A stretch of 7,053 nucleotides of DNA, from contig JADZCW010000220.1 of NCBI GenBank assembly GCA_020851395.1, positions 1 through 7,053 of the forward strand. The letters run 5' to 3'. The notes under the pieces were generated by a model that saw only the letters and a list, made by a program, of their open reading frames with translations, was not told where the DNA came from and made no database searches. Of the stretch, positions 6,778-7,053 are shown piece after piece. The translations under genes and the position numbers were made by a program. This stretch comes from Phycisphaeraceae bacterium (GTDB lineage Bacteria; Planctomycetota; Phycisphaerae; Phycisphaerales; Phycisphaeraceae). Position 1 is the stretch's first letter. Each line of letters starts with the position of its first letter.

Positions 6778-7053
6778 CTACAGCATCCAATCCCACCATG
6801 CAGGCCGTCTGCCAGACAGCAGGTCCCTGGCGACGACCAATGGTGGGATAAAAGGTCGCGGGGCAATCATGCCTGATCCAAGGCTTTGGGATCGAGCCGC
6901 GGCGACCTGCAACGGGAATAGCCGGGACACGGAGGATGATTCAAGGGTCAGGCCGACGGGCGTGACGCCTGTGACCTGGGCCTGCAGTTGAGCGTTGTTG
7001 TGCGAGGTGCTCGTGGCGTTGCCCGGGAGCATGGCGACGAAGGGGTTGATGTC
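6778..7053 (-). CDS. C-terminal fragment of a second dockerin-type protein (cut by window edge)
   Basis: The reading frame enters from the right edge and runs 91 codons to TAG at 6778-6780. It begins DINPFVAMLPGN, matching the last dockerin helix DINPFVTLLAT of the neighbouring protein; 18 bases (gacgaaggggttgatgtc on the plus strand, 7036-7053) are identical to 4046-4063. A low-complexity linker of about 60 residues follows, then VVARDLLSGRRPAWWDWML at the C terminus, closely like the neighbour's tail. The protein is therefore probably another exported dockerin protein and a relative of the beta-helix protein, at least at its C-terminal end. Its N-terminal domains are outside the window. It is upstream of the beta-helix gene on the same strand, but the 344-base gap with its own promoter candidate suggests separate transcription. 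The short linker and its poorly conserved sequence leave some chance that the gene is degraded. Confidence 0.75.
   Translation of the reverse strand, partial: DINPFVAMLPGNATSTSHNNAQLQAQVTGVTPVGLTLESSSVSRLFPLQVAAARSQSLGSGMIAPRPFIPPLVVARDLLSGRRPAWWDWML
6790..6849. repeat. 10-bp perfect inverted repeat flanking the C-terminal tail codons
   Basis: ATCCCACCAT (6790-6799) and ATGGTGGGAT (6840-6849) are perfect reverse complements separated by 40 bases. They bracket the codons for VVARDLLSGRRPA in the partial gene. A further short inverted repeat GTCT-GCC-AGAC lies inside at 6807-6817. It could fold in the mRNA near its 3' end; chance origin is not excluded. Confidence 0.5.

Noticed and set aside
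6651..6866. 71-codon minus-strand open frame in the gap near the right edge
   Set aside because: It overlaps the dockerin-type gene fragment in another frame, and that fragment is supported by similarity to the neighbouring protein.

Overview
This is a GC-rich chromosomal window, most likely from a planctomycete and possibly from Phycisphaerae. The lineage call rests on the large minus-strand protein. It combines an N-terminal IEPRLLLSG (LEPR-XLL type) element, a parallel beta-helix, a choice-of-anchor-Q-like segment and a C-terminal type I dockerin, a combination common in secreted proteins of Planctomycetota. No phage, transposon, CRISPR, tRNA or rRNA signal was seen.

Layout: positions 1-318 form a leader without a convincing gene. 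Positions 319-2715 (+) encode a membrane-anchored hybrid histidine kinase with a CHASE4-like sensor, HAMP, HisKA, HATPase and a C-terminal receiver; it starts at TTG. A 110-bp convergent gap follows, with a hairpin that could terminate one or both genes. On the minus strand, reading from the right edge leftwards, there are three genes: the C-terminal 91 codons of a dockerin-type protein (6778 to beyond 7053), a 344-bp gap holding a plausible sigma70-type promoter, and the 898-residue beta-helix/dockerin protein (6433-3737). A GNAT-family acetyltransferase (3629-2826) closes the series and converges on the kinase.

How they work together: the two dockerin-bearing proteins appear to be tandem relatives. 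Both carry a DINPF dockerin helix and, 70-80 residues later, the same C-terminal tail pattern VVARDLLxxRRxxxWD. This tail is the most interesting signal in the window, because it could be a short C-terminal sorting or anchoring element of a planctomycete dockerin family. The kinase has no partner response regulator nearby, and the acetyltransferase has no obvious metabolic context, so a functional link between these genes and the surface proteins is not shown. The gene calls are firm for the kinase, beta-helix protein and acetyltransferase. Promoter, hairpin and terminator calls are tentative.
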